Positions 46,150 through 58,149 are shown, counted from the stretch's first letter. The stretch: 64,000 nucleotides of DNA from Georgfuchsia toluolica (GCF_907163265.1 NZ_CAJQUM010000001.1:2852001-2916000), one strand, 5' to 3'. The notes: generated from the sequence alone by a model not told the origin. Made by a program: numbers and translations.

Positions 46150-46827
46150 TCATCGTAGTTGCCTTTGCAGAATATTGGCGAACTCTTCCATGAAACTTTC
46201 CAGGCGCACGGAGAGACGATCGACATCATGGGCGAAGCGGTTGTAGGCTACCACGGCGGGGATCGCGGCGAAGAGGCCGATGGCGGTTGCTACCAGGGCT
46301 TCGGCGATGCCGGGGGCGACGACTGCGAGCGTCGCCGAACTCATGTTGGCCAGTCCGCGGAATGCGTGCATGATACCCCACACCGTGCCGAAGAGGCCGA
46401 CATAGGGCGACACCGAACCGACCGAGGCGAGAAACGACAGATGCGCGTCGAGATCATCGATTTCGCGCTGGTAGGTGGCGCGCATGGCGCGGCGGATACC
46501 GGCGACGACGGCGGAATGATCGAGGGTTTTTTGCCCATGCAATTTGAGGAATTCGCGATAGCCGGCCTCGAACACGCGCTCCAGGGCGCCGGTGCTGTGG
46601 CGATTGTTGACGGCGCTCTGGTAGAGCGCGTTGAGATCGCCGCCGCTCCAGAAATCGCGCTCGAACTTTTCGGTGCGCCGCCGCGCATCGCCTATCGCAA
46701 ACCACTTGCGGAAGATCCAGTACCATGACATCAGCGAGACGCCGGTGAGCAGCGCCAGTACCAGCTTGACCACCAGGCTGGCGTTGGCGACAAGTTCGAG
46801 AATCGATAAATCCTGAGTAATGTTCAT
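46150..46827 (-). CDS. tolQ: Proton-channel protein TolQ
   Basis: The 225-residue inner-membrane protein has three helices: about residues 16-38 (ASLVVKLVLALLTGVSLMSWYWIF), 130-155 (VSPYVGLFGTVWGIMHAFRGL) and 165-190 (VAPGIAEALVATAIGLFAAIPAVVAYNRF), with the conserved TolQ/ExbB glycine and threonine residues of the ion path. Its start overlaps the ybgC stop by 4 bp. Confidence 0.97.
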   Translation of the reverse strand: MNITQDLSILELVANASLVVKLVLALLTGVSLMSWYWIFRKWFAIGDARRRTEKFERDFWSGGDLNALYQSAVNNRHSTGALERVFEAGYREFLKLHGQKTLDHSAVVAGIRRAMRATYQREIDDLDAHLSFLASVGSVSPYVGLFGTVWGIMHAFRGLANMSSATLAVVAPGIAEALVATAIGLFAAIPAVVAYNRFAHDVDRLSVRLESFMEEFANILQRQLR

Positions 46828-47237
46828 GCGGGCGTACCCATTAATGTTTTGAATTTTTCACGGATTTCCTTTGGCATCGCAACTGCTTTGCCGCGTACCG
46901 GGTCGATACTGGCAACGCGCACTTGCGCATCGAGCAGCATTTCCCCCGCGCGGACGATTTGCTGTTGAAAGACCACCTGGGCACGGCCAAGTTCCCTGAC
47001 CGCGGAGCTTACTTCAACCAGATCGTCAAGCCGTGCCGGTTTAAGATAATCGACCGAAAGGGAACGCACTGCAAAAGCAATCCGGTTTTCCTGCAACATC
47101 CGGGCTTGTTCGAAGCCCAGCGCGCGCAGTGCTTCGGTGCGCGCCCGTTCGAGAAAACGCAAATAATTGGCATAGTAGACCACCCCGCCGGCATCGGTGT
47201 CTTCGTAATAGATACGGAATGTAACTTTCCAACTCAT
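46824..47237 (-). CDS. ybgC: Acyl-CoA thioesterase YbgC
   Basis: The 137-residue hotdog-fold protein carries the YbgC signature YYEDTDAGGVVYYANYLRFLERARTEALR near residues 9-37, including the catalytic aspartate in DTDAGGVVY. It begins the Tol-Pal gene series as in most Proteobacteria and overlaps both its neighbours by 4 bp. Confidence 0.96.
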   Translation of the reverse strand: MSWKVTFRIYYEDTDAGGVVYYANYLRFLERARTEALRALGFEQARMLQENRIAFAVRSLSVDYLKPARLDDLVEVSSAVRELGRAQVVFQQQIVRAGEMLLDAQVRVASIDPVRGKAVAMPKEIREKFKTLMGTPA

Positions 47238-47716
47238 GATGTGACGGCGGGGAAAAGTTGTTGCAGCCGGTAAAGATACTCCTTCGCACCGGCGTCATTT
47301 TCCGCCGGCGCCCATGAGGCTTTTTCCTCGGACGCGAAAGGCAGATAGGGACCGGCCTTGGCCTCGAAGAACACGCTATCCGGTGCCAATGACAATACGC
47401 TATGCCAGGTGCCGTGGGGGATGTCGATGCCGCAAGCCGCGCCACCGGCTTCGATGACTTGCGCCTGGGCAACATTGCCGGCATCGTCGAACAGCACCAC
47501 GCCGAAACGGCCGCGCAGGACGACCAGGGTCTCGTCCTTGGCCGGGTCAAGGTGCCGGTGCGGCGCGATATAGGAACCGGGTTCGATGGCATTCAGCAGG
47601 CGGTTCGCCGGAGCATCGTCGCCGGTGTGGAAATTCCGGTTCTTGCGCCGGCGCAGGTTGTTGCGCGCTTCGGCGCTGACTTCGTCGAGCAGTTTGTGGT
47701 CAATGATTTGGATCAT
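47234..47716 (-). CDS. WbuC-family cupin protein
   Basis: The 160-residue protein shows a cupin core with metal ligands in IAPHRHLDPAKDE (about residues 51-63) and HGTWHSV (about 101-107). The N-terminal RRRKNRNFH and the spacing match the WbuC family, which is often linked with surface polysaccharide genes. None are here; it is coupled by a 4-bp overlap to ybgC. The function is unknown; a small-molecule-binding or sugar-related enzymatic role is possible. Confidence 0.85.
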   Translation of the reverse strand: MIQIIDHKLLDEVSAEARNNLRRRKNRNFHTGDDAPANRLLNAIEPGSYIAPHRHLDPAKDETLVVLRGRFGVVLFDDAGNVAQAQVIEAGGAACGIDIPHGTWHSVLSLAPDSVFFEAKAGPYLPFASEEKASWAPAENDAGAKEYLYRLQQLFPAVTS

Positions 47717-47722
47717 AAATTT

Positions 47723-47770
47723 TCCGTTCGCCCTGGAGTCCTGAGCTTGTCGAAGGGTTCACCACGAACG
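47723..47770. repeat. Dispersed repeat of the CTGAGCTTGTCGAAGGG family
   Basis: CCTGAGCTTGTCGAAGGGTT (47739-47758) is flanked by CCGTTCGCCCTGGAG on the left and CCACGAACG on the right, so CGTTCG and CGAACG form outer arms. I recall this word as a very common interspersed element in proteobacterial genomes. It fills the gap between dnaE and the cupin gene. Confidence 0.7.
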
Positions 47771-47775
47771 ATATT

Positions 47776-50700
47776 TTACGAATAAACCACTTTTACGTTA
47801 TCCGGGGTCAGCCATTCGTTGAGCGAGGCGATCAACGCGTCGTCGAGACGTACGCGCCAACTGTCGGGTAATGACAATTCGGTTTCGGCGCTGCCATTGC
47901 GATAACACAGCCTGACCGGACAGGTGCCATTGCGGTAAGGCGCCAGCAATCCGCGCAGGCGTTCCGCATTCGAGCCGCCGTTCATCGCCAGGCGCAGCGA
48001 TTTGGCAAAACGGCTGCGCGCTTCCGTCAATGTCATCAGCCGGTCTGCCGTGACGCGTAGCCCGCCGGAGAAGCTGTCGTTTTGCACCTTGCCTTCGACC
48101 AGCAGCAGTTCGTCTTCCTTGAGCTTGGCGCGTTCGGCGTCCCATAGTTCGTTGAACACCGAGACCTCGACTTGAGTCGAGCCGTCGTCGAGCATGACAA
48201 TCGCCATCTTGCCGCGTCTTGTCATCTGGGTGCGGGTGGATAGCACGACTCCGGCCATCAACACCGGATCTTTTTGCGGTTCGAGCTGGGCGAGACTGCG
48301 TTTGACGAAAGAAGACAGTTCGGCTTTGTAGGCATTGAAGGGGTGCCCGGAAAGGAAAAAACCGAGCGCCAGCTTCTCATTGAGCAGGCGTTCGCGTTCG
48401 TCCCAGTTCGGCACGTTGACATAATGAACCCGCGCGTTTTCCTCCTCGCCACCCATGTCGAACAGGCCGCTCTGCAAGGCATTGCGCTCCGCCTGTTCCG
48501 CGGCTTCGAGCGCGATGCCAACCGAAGCCAGCAGCTTGGCGCGGTGCGGGTCGATGCTGTCGAAAGCCCCGGCGCGAATGAGCGCCTCGATCACGCGACG
48601 ATTGACGACGCGCTTGTCGATGCGGCGGCAAAAATCGAACAGGTCGCGGAACGGGCCGCCCTCATCGCGCGCCTTGAAAATGACCGATAGCGCCGATTCT
48701 CCCGTGCCCTTGATCGCGCCCAGGCCATAGCGAATTGTCATCGCGTCGACCGGCTCGAAACGAACGCCGCCGCGGTTGATGTCGGGTGACTCAAAGCGCA
48801 GGTGGTTGTAGTCGAGACAATCCTTGAAGAATATCTGCACCTTGTCGGTGTCCGCCATTTCCGAGGACATCGTCGCCGCCATGAAGGCCGCCGGGTGGTA
48901 ATGCTTGAGCCACGCGGTCTGGAACGCTACCAGCGCATAAGCGGCAGCGTGCGACTTGTTGAAACCGTAGCCGGCAAATTTTTCCATCAAGTCGAATATC
49001 TCATCGGCCTTGTCCGCCGCCAGACCGTTCTGCGCTGCGCCCTCGCGGAAGGTATCGCGATGCTTGGCCATTTCCTCCGGCTTCTTCTTGCCCATCGCGC
49101 GGCGCAATAGATCAGCACCGCCCAGCGAATATCCGCCGATGATCTGCGCCATCTGCATCACCTGTTCCTGGTAGACCATGATGCCGTAGGTCTCGGCGAG
49201 AATGGTTTCGACGCGCGGATCGGGATAGCTGAAGGATTTCCCGTGCTTGCGATCGCAGTAATCCGGGATCAGGTCCATCGGCCCGGGCCGGTACAGCGCC
49301 ACCAGGGCGATGATGTCCTCGAAGCGGTCGGGCCGGGCGCGCTTGAGCAGATCGCGCATGCCGCGCGATTCAAACTGGAAAATCGCGCCGGTATTGGCTA
49401 TGGAAAATAATTCGTAGCTGGCTTTGTCGTTGAGCGGGATGTCTTCGAGGCGGAAATGCTCCATGCCCGGATTCATCCGGCGCACGAAGTCGACGGCTTC
49501 ATCGAGAATGGTCAGCGTGCGCAGGCCGAGGAAGTCGAATTTCACCAGACCGGCCTTTTCGACATCATCCTTGTCGAACTGGCTTACCACCGAGCCGCCA
49601 TCTGCCGCATACAGCGGGCAGAAGTCGGTCAGCTTGCCGGGTGCGATCAATACGCCGCCGGCATGCATGCCGACGTTGCGCGTCAGGCCTTCGAGCTTTT
49701 CGGCCAACGTCCATAATTCGCGCAACTCTTCCTCGTGCTCGATGCGCTCGTTGATGGCCGGCTCTTTTTCGCGTGCGTCTTTCAGCGTGATGCCGATTTC
49801 GGCCGGAATCAGCTTGGCGAACTGGTCGACGAAATTGAACGGCAGGTCGAGCACGCGGCCGACGTCGCGGATCACGGCCTTCGCCGCCATGGTGCCGAAG
49901 GTCGCGATCTGCGACACCGCATGCGCGCCATATTTCTGCTTGACGTAATCGATGACGCGGTCGCGGCCTTCCTGGCAGAAGTCGATATCGAAGTCGGGCA
50001 TCGACACGCGTTCTGGATTGAGGAAGCGCTCGAACAGCAGATCGTAGGCCAGCGGATCGAGATCGGTAATGCCAAGAGAATAGGCGACCAGCGAACCCGC
50101 GCCCGATCCGCGCCCCGGCCCGACCGGGACGCCGTTGTTCTTGGCCCAGTTGATGAAATCGGCAACGATCAGGAAGTAGCCCGGGAAGCCCATCTGGACG
50201 ATGGTCTTGATCTCGAATTCAAGCCGTGCCACATATTCGGCGCGGCGCGATTCGCGCGTCGAGGCGGTGGGGAACAATTGCCCGAGCCGCTTTTCCAGGC
50301 CTGCCGCCGCTTCGGCGGCCAGATAATCGTCGAGCGTCATGCTCGCCGGCGTCGGGAATTGCGGCAACTGGTTCTTGCCCAGCTCGATCGAGAGATTGCA
50401 GCGTTGCGCAATCTCGACGCTATTCTCCAGCGCTTCCGGCATGTCTGCAAACAGCTCGGCCATCTCCGCCTGCGACTTGAAATATTGCTGCTCGCTGAAG
50501 GCCTTGGGCCGCCGCTTGTCGGCCAGTACGTAACCCTCGGCGATGCAGACGCGTGCTTCGTGCGCCTTGAAATCCTCCGCAGCGATGAACTGCACGGGAT
50601 GGGTTGCCACCACCGGCAGACCCGCTTGTGCGGCGACATGCGCGGTCGCGTTGATCAGTGCTTCCTGCTGCGCCTGGCCCTTGCCTGCCGTGCGCTGCAC

Positions 50701-51222
50701 TTCGAGGTAATAACCGTGGGGGAACAGCGCCGACCACATTTGCGCACGGGCCTGGGCCTGCTCCTGTTTGCCTTCCAGCAGGAGCTGCCCGACATCGCCC
50801 GTCTGTGCGCCCGAGAGCGCGATCAGCCCGCTGTTGTCGCCGTTGCGAAAGGCCATGGTGGAAATTTCCGCCCGTCCTTTGCGCCGGGCGGCGAGATAGG
50901 CCCCGGTGAGCAACTCGCACAAACGCAAATAGCCGGCGCGGTTCTTCACCAGCAACAGCATGCGCATGGCGCCGTCGCGCAGCGAATCGGCTTCGGTTTC
51001 GTCGCAGACCCAGACGTCGCAGCCGATAATGGGTTTCACCCCTTTGGCGCGTGCGGCGGTGTAGAACTTCAACATGCCAAACAGATTGCCGAGATCGGTC
51101 AGCGCCAGTGCCGGCATGGCATCCGCCGCCGCCCGTTCAATCGCCTTGTCGAGGCGGACGATACCGTCCGTTATCGAATATTCGCTGTGGAGGCGGAGAT
51201 GAACAAACTGCGGCGCGGGCAT
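47776..51222 (-). CDS. dnaE: DNA polymerase III alpha subunit DnaE
   Basis: The 1,148-residue protein is a full-length DnaE1. It opens with the PHP domain (FVHLRLHSEYSITDGIVRL, ALTDLGNLFGMLKFY). The catalytic palm has GRGSGAGSLVAYSLGITDLDP and the aspartates of PDFDIDFCQEGRDRVIDYV near residue 405. The tau-binding and beta-binding regions, an OB fold and the C-terminal domain follow. It is the main replicative polymerase. A ParA-like gene lies upstream and the cupin/ybgC/tol series downstream on the same strand. Confidence 0.97.
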   Translation of the reverse strand: MPAPQFVHLRLHSEYSITDGIVRLDKAIERAAADAMPALALTDLGNLFGMLKFYTAARAKGVKPIIGCDVWVCDETEADSLRDGAMRMLLLVKNRAGYLRLCELLTGAYLAARRKGRAEISTMAFRNGDNSGLIALSGAQTGDVGQLLLEGKQEQAQARAQMWSALFPHGYYLEVQRTAGKGQAQQEALINATAHVAAQAGLPVVATHPVQFIAAEDFKAHEARVCIAEGYVLADKRRPKAFSEQQYFKSQAEMAELFADMPEALENSVEIAQRCNLSIELGKNQLPQFPTPASMTLDDYLAAEAAAGLEKRLGQLFPTASTRESRRAEYVARLEFEIKTIVQMGFPGYFLIVADFINWAKNNGVPVGPGRGSGAGSLVAYSLGITDLDPLAYDLLFERFLNPERVSMPDFDIDFCQEGRDRVIDYVKQKYGAHAVSQIATFGTMAAKAVIRDVGRVLDLPFNFVDQFAKLIPAEIGITLKDAREKEPAINERIEHEEELRELWTLAEKLEGLTRNVGMHAGGVLIAPGKLTDFCPLYAADGGSVVSQFDKDDVEKAGLVKFDFLGLRTLTILDEAVDFVRRMNPGMEHFRLEDIPLNDKASYELFSIANTGAIFQFESRGMRDLLKRARPDRFEDIIALVALYRPGPMDLIPDYCDRKHGKSFSYPDPRVETILAETYGIMVYQEQVMQMAQIIGGYSLGGADLLRRAMGKKKPEEMAKHRDTFREGAAQNGLAADKADEIFDLMEKFAGYGFNKSHAAAYALVAFQTAWLKHYHPAAFMAATMSSEMADTDKVQIFFKDCLDYNHLRFESPDINRGGVRFEPVDAMTIRYGLGAIKGTGESALSVIFKARDEGGPFRDLFDFCRRIDKRVVNRRVIEALIRAGAFDSIDPHRAKLLASVGIALEAAEQAERNALQSGLFDMGGEEENARVHYVNVPNWDERERLLNEKLALGFFLSGHPFNAYKAELSSFVKRSLAQLEPQKDPVLMAGVVLSTRTQMTRRGKMAIVMLDDGSTQVEVSVFNELWDAERAKLKEDELLLVEGKVQNDSFSGGLRVTADRLMTLTEARSRFAKSLRLAMNGGSNAERLRGLLAPYRNGTCPVRLCYRNGSAETELSLPDSWRVRLDDALIASLNEWLTPDNVKVVYS

Positions 51223-51288
51223 GGCGGCATTTTACCTCCGCGCTACGATGGTCAGACGATGGGACATTCCTCGTGGAACGTTATTGTT

Positions 51289-51915
51289 TCAATCCGCTTC
51301 GGCCCAGCGAAGCAACGGCTCCCACTGTTCCCAATCCTGTGCGCCGCGCGAGGGAGACAGATCGAAAATGGTGAGGCCGTGCGCTGCCGCCTGCACATAG
51401 GTCTGCGTGTCGCGCAGATGGGTCAGCACCGGCAGATTCAGCGTGGCGAGGAAGCGCTCCAGTTCCGCCGCGGCACGGGTGCGCGCATCGACGCGCATGC
51501 CGACGATGGCGATGAAAGTGTGATGCTTGCGGATTTCCTTTTCCTGCGCCAGCGCGTCGAGAAAATCCCGGGTTGCCAGGATGTCGAAAATCGACGGCTG
51601 CAAGGGCACGATGACGCGGTTCACCTGCGACAGCACATGGCCCAGTTTCTTGCCGTGGAGGCCAGCCGGCGTGTCGAGCACGGCATGGGTGGCTTCCTTC
51701 GGCGGCCGCGAGGTATTGTCCGGATCGATCTCCCAGGTGCCGATATGCGGCAGCGCGGGTGAGCGCAACTTCAGCCATTCGCGCGACGATTGCTGGCGAT
51801 CGGTATCGCCGAGCATGACCTTGTATCCGCGTTGGGCGAAATAACCGGCAAGATTGGTTGCCAGGGTGCTTTTCCCCACCCCGCCTTTCGGATTGGCTAC
51901 CAGAAAACTTTTCAT
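51289..51915 (-). CDS. Orphan ParA/MinD-like ATPase
   Basis: The 208-residue protein has the deviant Walker A motif PKGGVGKST at residues 9-17, the second motif GDTDRQQSS in place of the usual D(x)DPQ(G)S, and Walker B VLDTPAGLHG. There is no ParB-like gene or centromere-like repeat nearby, and no N-terminal DNA-binding extension. Such small ParA-like proteins position chemoreceptors, plasmids or other cargo; the cargo here is unknown. It stands 88 bp downstream of the helicase and 66 bp upstream of dnaE. Confidence 0.88.
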   Translation of the reverse strand: MKSFLVANPKGGVGKSTLATNLAGYFAQRGYKVMLGDTDRQQSSREWLKLRSPALPHIGTWEIDPDNTSRPPKEATHAVLDTPAGLHGKKLGHVLSQVNRVIVPLQPSIFDILATRDFLDALAQEKEIRKHHTFIAIVGMRVDARTRAAAELERFLATLNLPVLTHLRDTQTYVQAAAHGLTIFDLSPSRGAQDWEQWEPLLRWAEAD

Positions 51916-52003
51916 CGCTTCCCCATCCCGTTCAGCTTCAAAAAGTCCCGGCAGGGTATCACGATGTCCTACGGCAGGGCGCGAAATCGGCTGGGGAGTT
52001 CCG

Positions 52004-54166
52004 CTAAGCAGCGTCGAGCTTGGCCACCGACAAGGCCAGCCACTTCATGCCGGCCTTGCCAAAATTCACCTGAACCCGTGCGTCATTGCCGCCGCCTTCG
52101 GCATTGACGATCACGCCGGGGCCGAACTTGGCGTGTTTCACGGACTGTCCGATACGGAAACCGATACCTGATTGGGCCCTTGTCGTTGGCCGGTAGGAAT
52201 CCACACCGGTATGCACTTGGCGCCCGCCTGGCGCCTGCACTTTGATTTTCGGCGTGAGCCATTTGACGAGGCCGGCGGGAATCTCCTCGATGAAGCGCGA
52301 TGGCATGTTGTAGCGCGTCTGCCCGTGCAGCATGCGCGTTTGCGCGAACGACAGATACAGCCTTTGGCGCGCGCGCGTTACCGCCACGTACATCAGGCGT
52401 CGCTCCTCTTCCAGTCCCTTGTCTTCCTTTATGCCGTTCTCGTGCGGGAACAATCCTTCTTCGAGGCCGCTGATGAAAACGGCATTGAATTCGAGTCCCT
52501 TTGCCGAATGCACGGTCATCAACTGCAGGGCATCGTCGCCTTCGCCGGCCTGGTGCTCGCCGGCTTCAAGCGCCGCGTGCGACAGAAAACTCGCCAGATC
52601 GGCAGCCAGTTCGCCTTCTTCTCCGACGCGGCCTTCTTCGGCGGTGAAGCTGCTGGCCGCGTTGATGAGTTCGTCCAGATTGGCGACCCGATCCTGACCT
52701 TCCTTTTCGGTCAGGTAGTGCGAACGCAGCGCGGACAACTCGATCGCATGCTCGACCAATTCCGGCAGCGGCAGCTCGATGGCCTCATGTAGTTTTTCAA
52801 TCAGGGCGGCGAAGGCGGCCAACGTTGCGCCCGCCTTGCCGGGCACCGCCGGAATCGCGGCATGCAGGCTGGAGCCGGCGGCGCGCGCGGCATCCTGCAA
52901 TTGCTCGATGCTGCGTGCGCCGATGCCGCGCGGCGGGAAATTGACGATGCGCGCAAATGCGGTGTCATCGTCGGGATTCGCAATCAGGCGCAGATAGGCC
53001 AGCGCATGCTTGATCTCCTGCCGTTCGAAGAAGCGCAGGCCGCCATAGACGCGATAGGGGAGCCCTGCCGAAAACAACGTGTGCTCCAATATCCGCGACT
53101 GCGCATTTGAGCGGTAGAGCAGCGCGATCTCGGCGCGGCTGTGGCCGTCGCGCACCAGCGCCTTGATCTCCTCGACCATCCAGCGCGCTTCCTCGCCATC
53201 GGACATCGCCTCGAAGACGCGGATCGGCTCACCGGCACCAGCTTCGGTCCACAGGTTTTTGCCCAGGCGCGAAAGGTTGTTCTTGATCACCGCGTTGGCG
53301 GCATCGAGGATGTTGCCATGCGAGCGGTAATTCTGTTCGAGGCGGATCACGTTGTCGACGCGGTATTCGCGCTCGAAGTCGCGCATGTTGCCGACATCGG
53401 CGCCGCGGAAGGCATAAATGCTTTGGTCATCGTCGCCGACGCAGAACAGGCAGGCGCCGTCGCCTGCCAATAGTTTCAGCCAGCGGTATTGCAAAACATT
53501 CGTGTCCTGGAACTCGTCGACCAGAATGTGCCGGAAGCGGCTTTGGTAATGACGGCGCAAGGGTTCGTTGCGCGACAGCAGTTCATAGCTGCGCAACAAG
53601 AGTTCCGCGAAATCGACCACACCCTCGCGCTGGCACTGCTGTTCGTAAGCCTCGTAGAGTTCAACCCGCTGGCGTACATAACCATCCCAGGCTTCGACGG
53701 CGTTGGCGCGGATGCCCTGTTCCTTCTGCGCATTGATGAAGTGTTGCAGTTCGCGCGGCGGGAATTTTTCGTCGTCGATATTCAGCGCTTTCAATAGGCG
53801 CTTGATGGCGGCAAGCTGATCGGCCGAATCAAGAATCTGGAACAGTTGCGGCAGTCCGGCATCGCGGTAATGAGCGCGCAGCAGGCGATTGCAAAGACCG
53901 TGAAAAGTGCCGATCCACATCCCGCGCGTATTGATCGGCAGCATCGCCGAGAGCCGCGTCAGCATCTCCTTGGCGGCCTTGTTGGTGAAAGTGACCGCCA
54001 ACACTCCGGCCGGATCGACCTGGTTGGTCGAGATCAGCCAGGCCAGGCGGGTCGTCAGGACGCGGGTTTTGCCGGAACCGGCGCCCGCCAATATCAATGC
54101 GTGCTGGGGGGGAAGGGTTACCGCAGCCAGTTGCTGTGGATTGAGGCCGCGTAGAAGGTCTGACAT
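52004..54166 (-). CDS. UvrD/PcrA/Rep-type superfamily 1 DNA helicase
   Basis: The ATG at 54166 gives 720 residues beginning MSDLLRGLNPQQLAAV; the longer frame to 54265 runs into the AT-rich region. Motif I is AGAGSGKT at residues 27-34, motif II LVDEFQDTN, motif III GDDDQSIYAFRGAD, motif IV LEQNYRS, motif V TVHSAKGLEFNAVF and motif VI YVAVTRARQRL. The C-terminal KHAKFGPGVIVNAEGGGNDARVQVNF is the UvrD/PcrA-type Tudor-like domain. It acts in nucleotide excision and mismatch repair or at stalled forks. Confidence 0.95.
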   Translation of the reverse strand: MSDLLRGLNPQQLAAVTLPPQHALILAGAGSGKTRVLTTRLAWLISTNQVDPAGVLAVTFTNKAAKEMLTRLSAMLPINTRGMWIGTFHGLCNRLLRAHYRDAGLPQLFQILDSADQLAAIKRLLKALNIDDEKFPPRELQHFINAQKEQGIRANAVEAWDGYVRQRVELYEAYEQQCQREGVVDFAELLLRSYELLSRNEPLRRHYQSRFRHILVDEFQDTNVLQYRWLKLLAGDGACLFCVGDDDQSIYAFRGADVGNMRDFEREYRVDNVIRLEQNYRSHGNILDAANAVIKNNLSRLGKNLWTEAGAGEPIRVFEAMSDGEEARWMVEEIKALVRDGHSRAEIALLYRSNAQSRILEHTLFSAGLPYRVYGGLRFFERQEIKHALAYLRLIANPDDDTAFARIVNFPPRGIGARSIEQLQDAARAAGSSLHAAIPAVPGKAGATLAAFAALIEKLHEAIELPLPELVEHAIELSALRSHYLTEKEGQDRVANLDELINAASSFTAEEGRVGEEGELAADLASFLSHAALEAGEHQAGEGDDALQLMTVHSAKGLEFNAVFISGLEEGLFPHENGIKEDKGLEEERRLMYVAVTRARQRLYLSFAQTRMLHGQTRYNMPSRFIEEIPAGLVKWLTPKIKVQAPGGRQVHTGVDSYRPTTRAQSGIGFRIGQSVKHAKFGPGVIVNAEGGGNDARVQVNFGKAGMKWLALSVAKLDAA

Positions 54167-54239
54167 CGTGGCCGGATTATAACTGGCGCCCGGTAATGGT
54201 CTGAGCGGGACGGTTTGTATCCAATGGCTGGAAGTTTCG

Positions 54240-54435
54240 CCGCCCGACAATATATTGCATCGCACTAAATATAGCTATTTTATGGTTAGTAATTGTCTGT
54301 TTATAAATTAAAACAAAATATTAACAACAAGTTATATAATTATGGTTATAATGTTGCACAGCACCAATTATTTGGTAATACCCGGCGCGGGGGAACCGCG
54401 TACCGCTGGCTACACAATGGCCGAAGGAGATTCAA
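54240..54435 (+). promoter_or_regulatory. AT-rich promoter island and structured leader
   Basis: About 110 bp (54243-54355) are far richer in A+T than the surroundings. Two perfect TATAAT boxes stand at 54335-54340 and 54347-54352; TTAACA (54321-54326) is a possible though distant -35 (20-bp spacer to the second box). The leader that follows holds ACCAATTATTTGGT (54363-54376) and CGCGG-GGGAA-CCGCG (54386-54400), two small hairpins, and an AGGAGA ribosome site 7 bp before the ATG. It also covers the 5' side of the divergent helicase gene. Confidence 0.55.
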
Positions 54436-54771
54436 ATGAACACCCCGAAGATGCTTCCCTGGCTGGCCGGCACTGCCGGTATCGATCTTGAGCGCGCCGA
54501 ACAACTCTGGCAGTTGGCTTCCGATTATGCTGAAAGCGTAACCGGGGAGAGCGAAAGCTCACGTTATCTCAGCATCGCCCATGAGCAGATGATCGCTCTG
54601 GTCGAAAAGGAAGTGCTTGCCGAAAGTCCCATCCAGGATGCCCCGTGGCTGATGATCCAGGCGCATCTGAGTGTCGCGCCGATGATCGTGGCCGATACCT
54701 TTGCCCAAGCCGCCGTGGCAACGCGCCAGGCAATTGGCCGCTGGACGGAAAAGCACCAAAGCGCGGCCTGA
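54436..54771 (+). CDS. Small cytoplasmic protein of unknown function, 111 residues
   Basis: The start is well supported by GAAGGAGA upstream. The protein is all-helical by appearance, acidic in the middle (YAESVTGESESSRYLS), with no cysteine, signal peptide or membrane helix. Segments include LPWLAGTAGIDLERAEQLWQLA, and the tail ATRQAIGRWTEKHQSAA. I do not recognise the family. It is a single-gene unit with its own strong-looking promoter region and a terminator-like hairpin, so it may be highly expressed. Confidence 0.75.
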   Translation: MNTPKMLPWLAGTAGIDLERAEQLWQLASDYAESVTGESESSRYLSIAHEQMIALVEKEVLAESPIQDAPWLMIQAHLSVAPMIVADTFAQAAVATRQAIGRWTEKHQSAA

Positions 54772-54801
54772 ACCGCAGGCTGACAAAATAAAACTTGTTG
54801 A

Positions 54802-54832
54802 GCCGGAATCAAGTCGATTCCGGCCGGGTTTT
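54802..54832 (+). terminator. Intrinsic-terminator-like hairpin after the 111-residue gene
   Basis: GCCGGAATC (54802-54810), a 5-nt loop AAGTC and GATTCCGGC (54816-54824) form a 9-bp perfect stem, followed by CGGGTTTT. The T run is short and one step away, so efficiency is uncertain. A second CCGG-rich dyad (GGCCGGGTTTTCCGGCC) overlaps its right arm. Confidence 0.7.
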
Positions 54833-54880
54833 CCGGCCGCTTGGTGATGACAGCGGCAGGTATAATTCGCGGCACTTTAA

Positions 54881-57607
<2,727 letters not shown>

Positions 57608-57648
57608 AACCCGTTACGCTCACGCTTTCCACAAAGGCCGAGACCAAC

Positions 57649-58149
57649 ATGAAGCGAATACTGACCGCCCTGCTGTGCGCCACACTGCTTTCGGCCTGCG
57701 GTTTCCAACTGCGCGGCAAAGCCGACCTGCCCTATGCATCGCTCTACATCGCCTTGCCGGAGGCGAGCACATTGCGCGCGAAACTTGTGCGCAGCATCCG
57801 AGCCGGCAGCAAGACGACGATTGCGGACGCGGCGGCGTCGAGCCAGGCAGTGCTGGGCATCACCGGCGACAGCACGGTCAAGAATATCCTGTCGCTCAAC
57901 TCTGCCGGCCGCGTGCGCGAATACCAGTTGGTGCGCACCTTCGGTTACCGTGTCCATGACCAAACCGGCCGCGACCTGATCCCGCCCGGCCAGATTGTGC
58001 TCCAACGCGACCACACCTTCGACGATTCGCAGGTGCTGGCGAAGCAGACCGAAGAAGACCTGCTGATCCGCGACATGGAAGACGACATCGTGCAGCAGTT
58101 GCTGCGCCGGCTTGCGGCGTCCAAACCCGATTTCGCCGCCAAAGGCTGA
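57649..58149 (+). CDS. lptE: LPS-assembly lipoprotein LptE
   Basis: The 166-residue protein has a lipoprotein signal with lipobox LSAC (Cys17) followed at once by GFQLRG, the typical LptE start. LYIALPEASTLRAKLVRSI and the later VLAKQTEEDLLIRDMEDDIVQQLLRRL match the fold. It plugs the LptD barrel in the outer membrane. It stands between leuS and holA as in other Proteobacteria (41 bp and 3 bp gaps). Confidence 0.94.
   Translation: MKRILTALLCATLLSACGFQLRGKADLPYASLYIALPEASTLRAKLVRSIRAGSKTTIADAAASSQAVLGITGDSTVKNILSLNSAGRVREYQLVRTFGYRVHDQTGRDLIPPGQIVLQRDHTFDDSQVLAKQTEEDLLIRDMEDDIVQQLLRRLAASKPDFAAKG

Noticed and set aside
49735-51762. Open frame of 675 codons opposite dnaE
   Set aside because: It covers dnaE and part of the parA-like gene in antisense and shows no recognisable motif.
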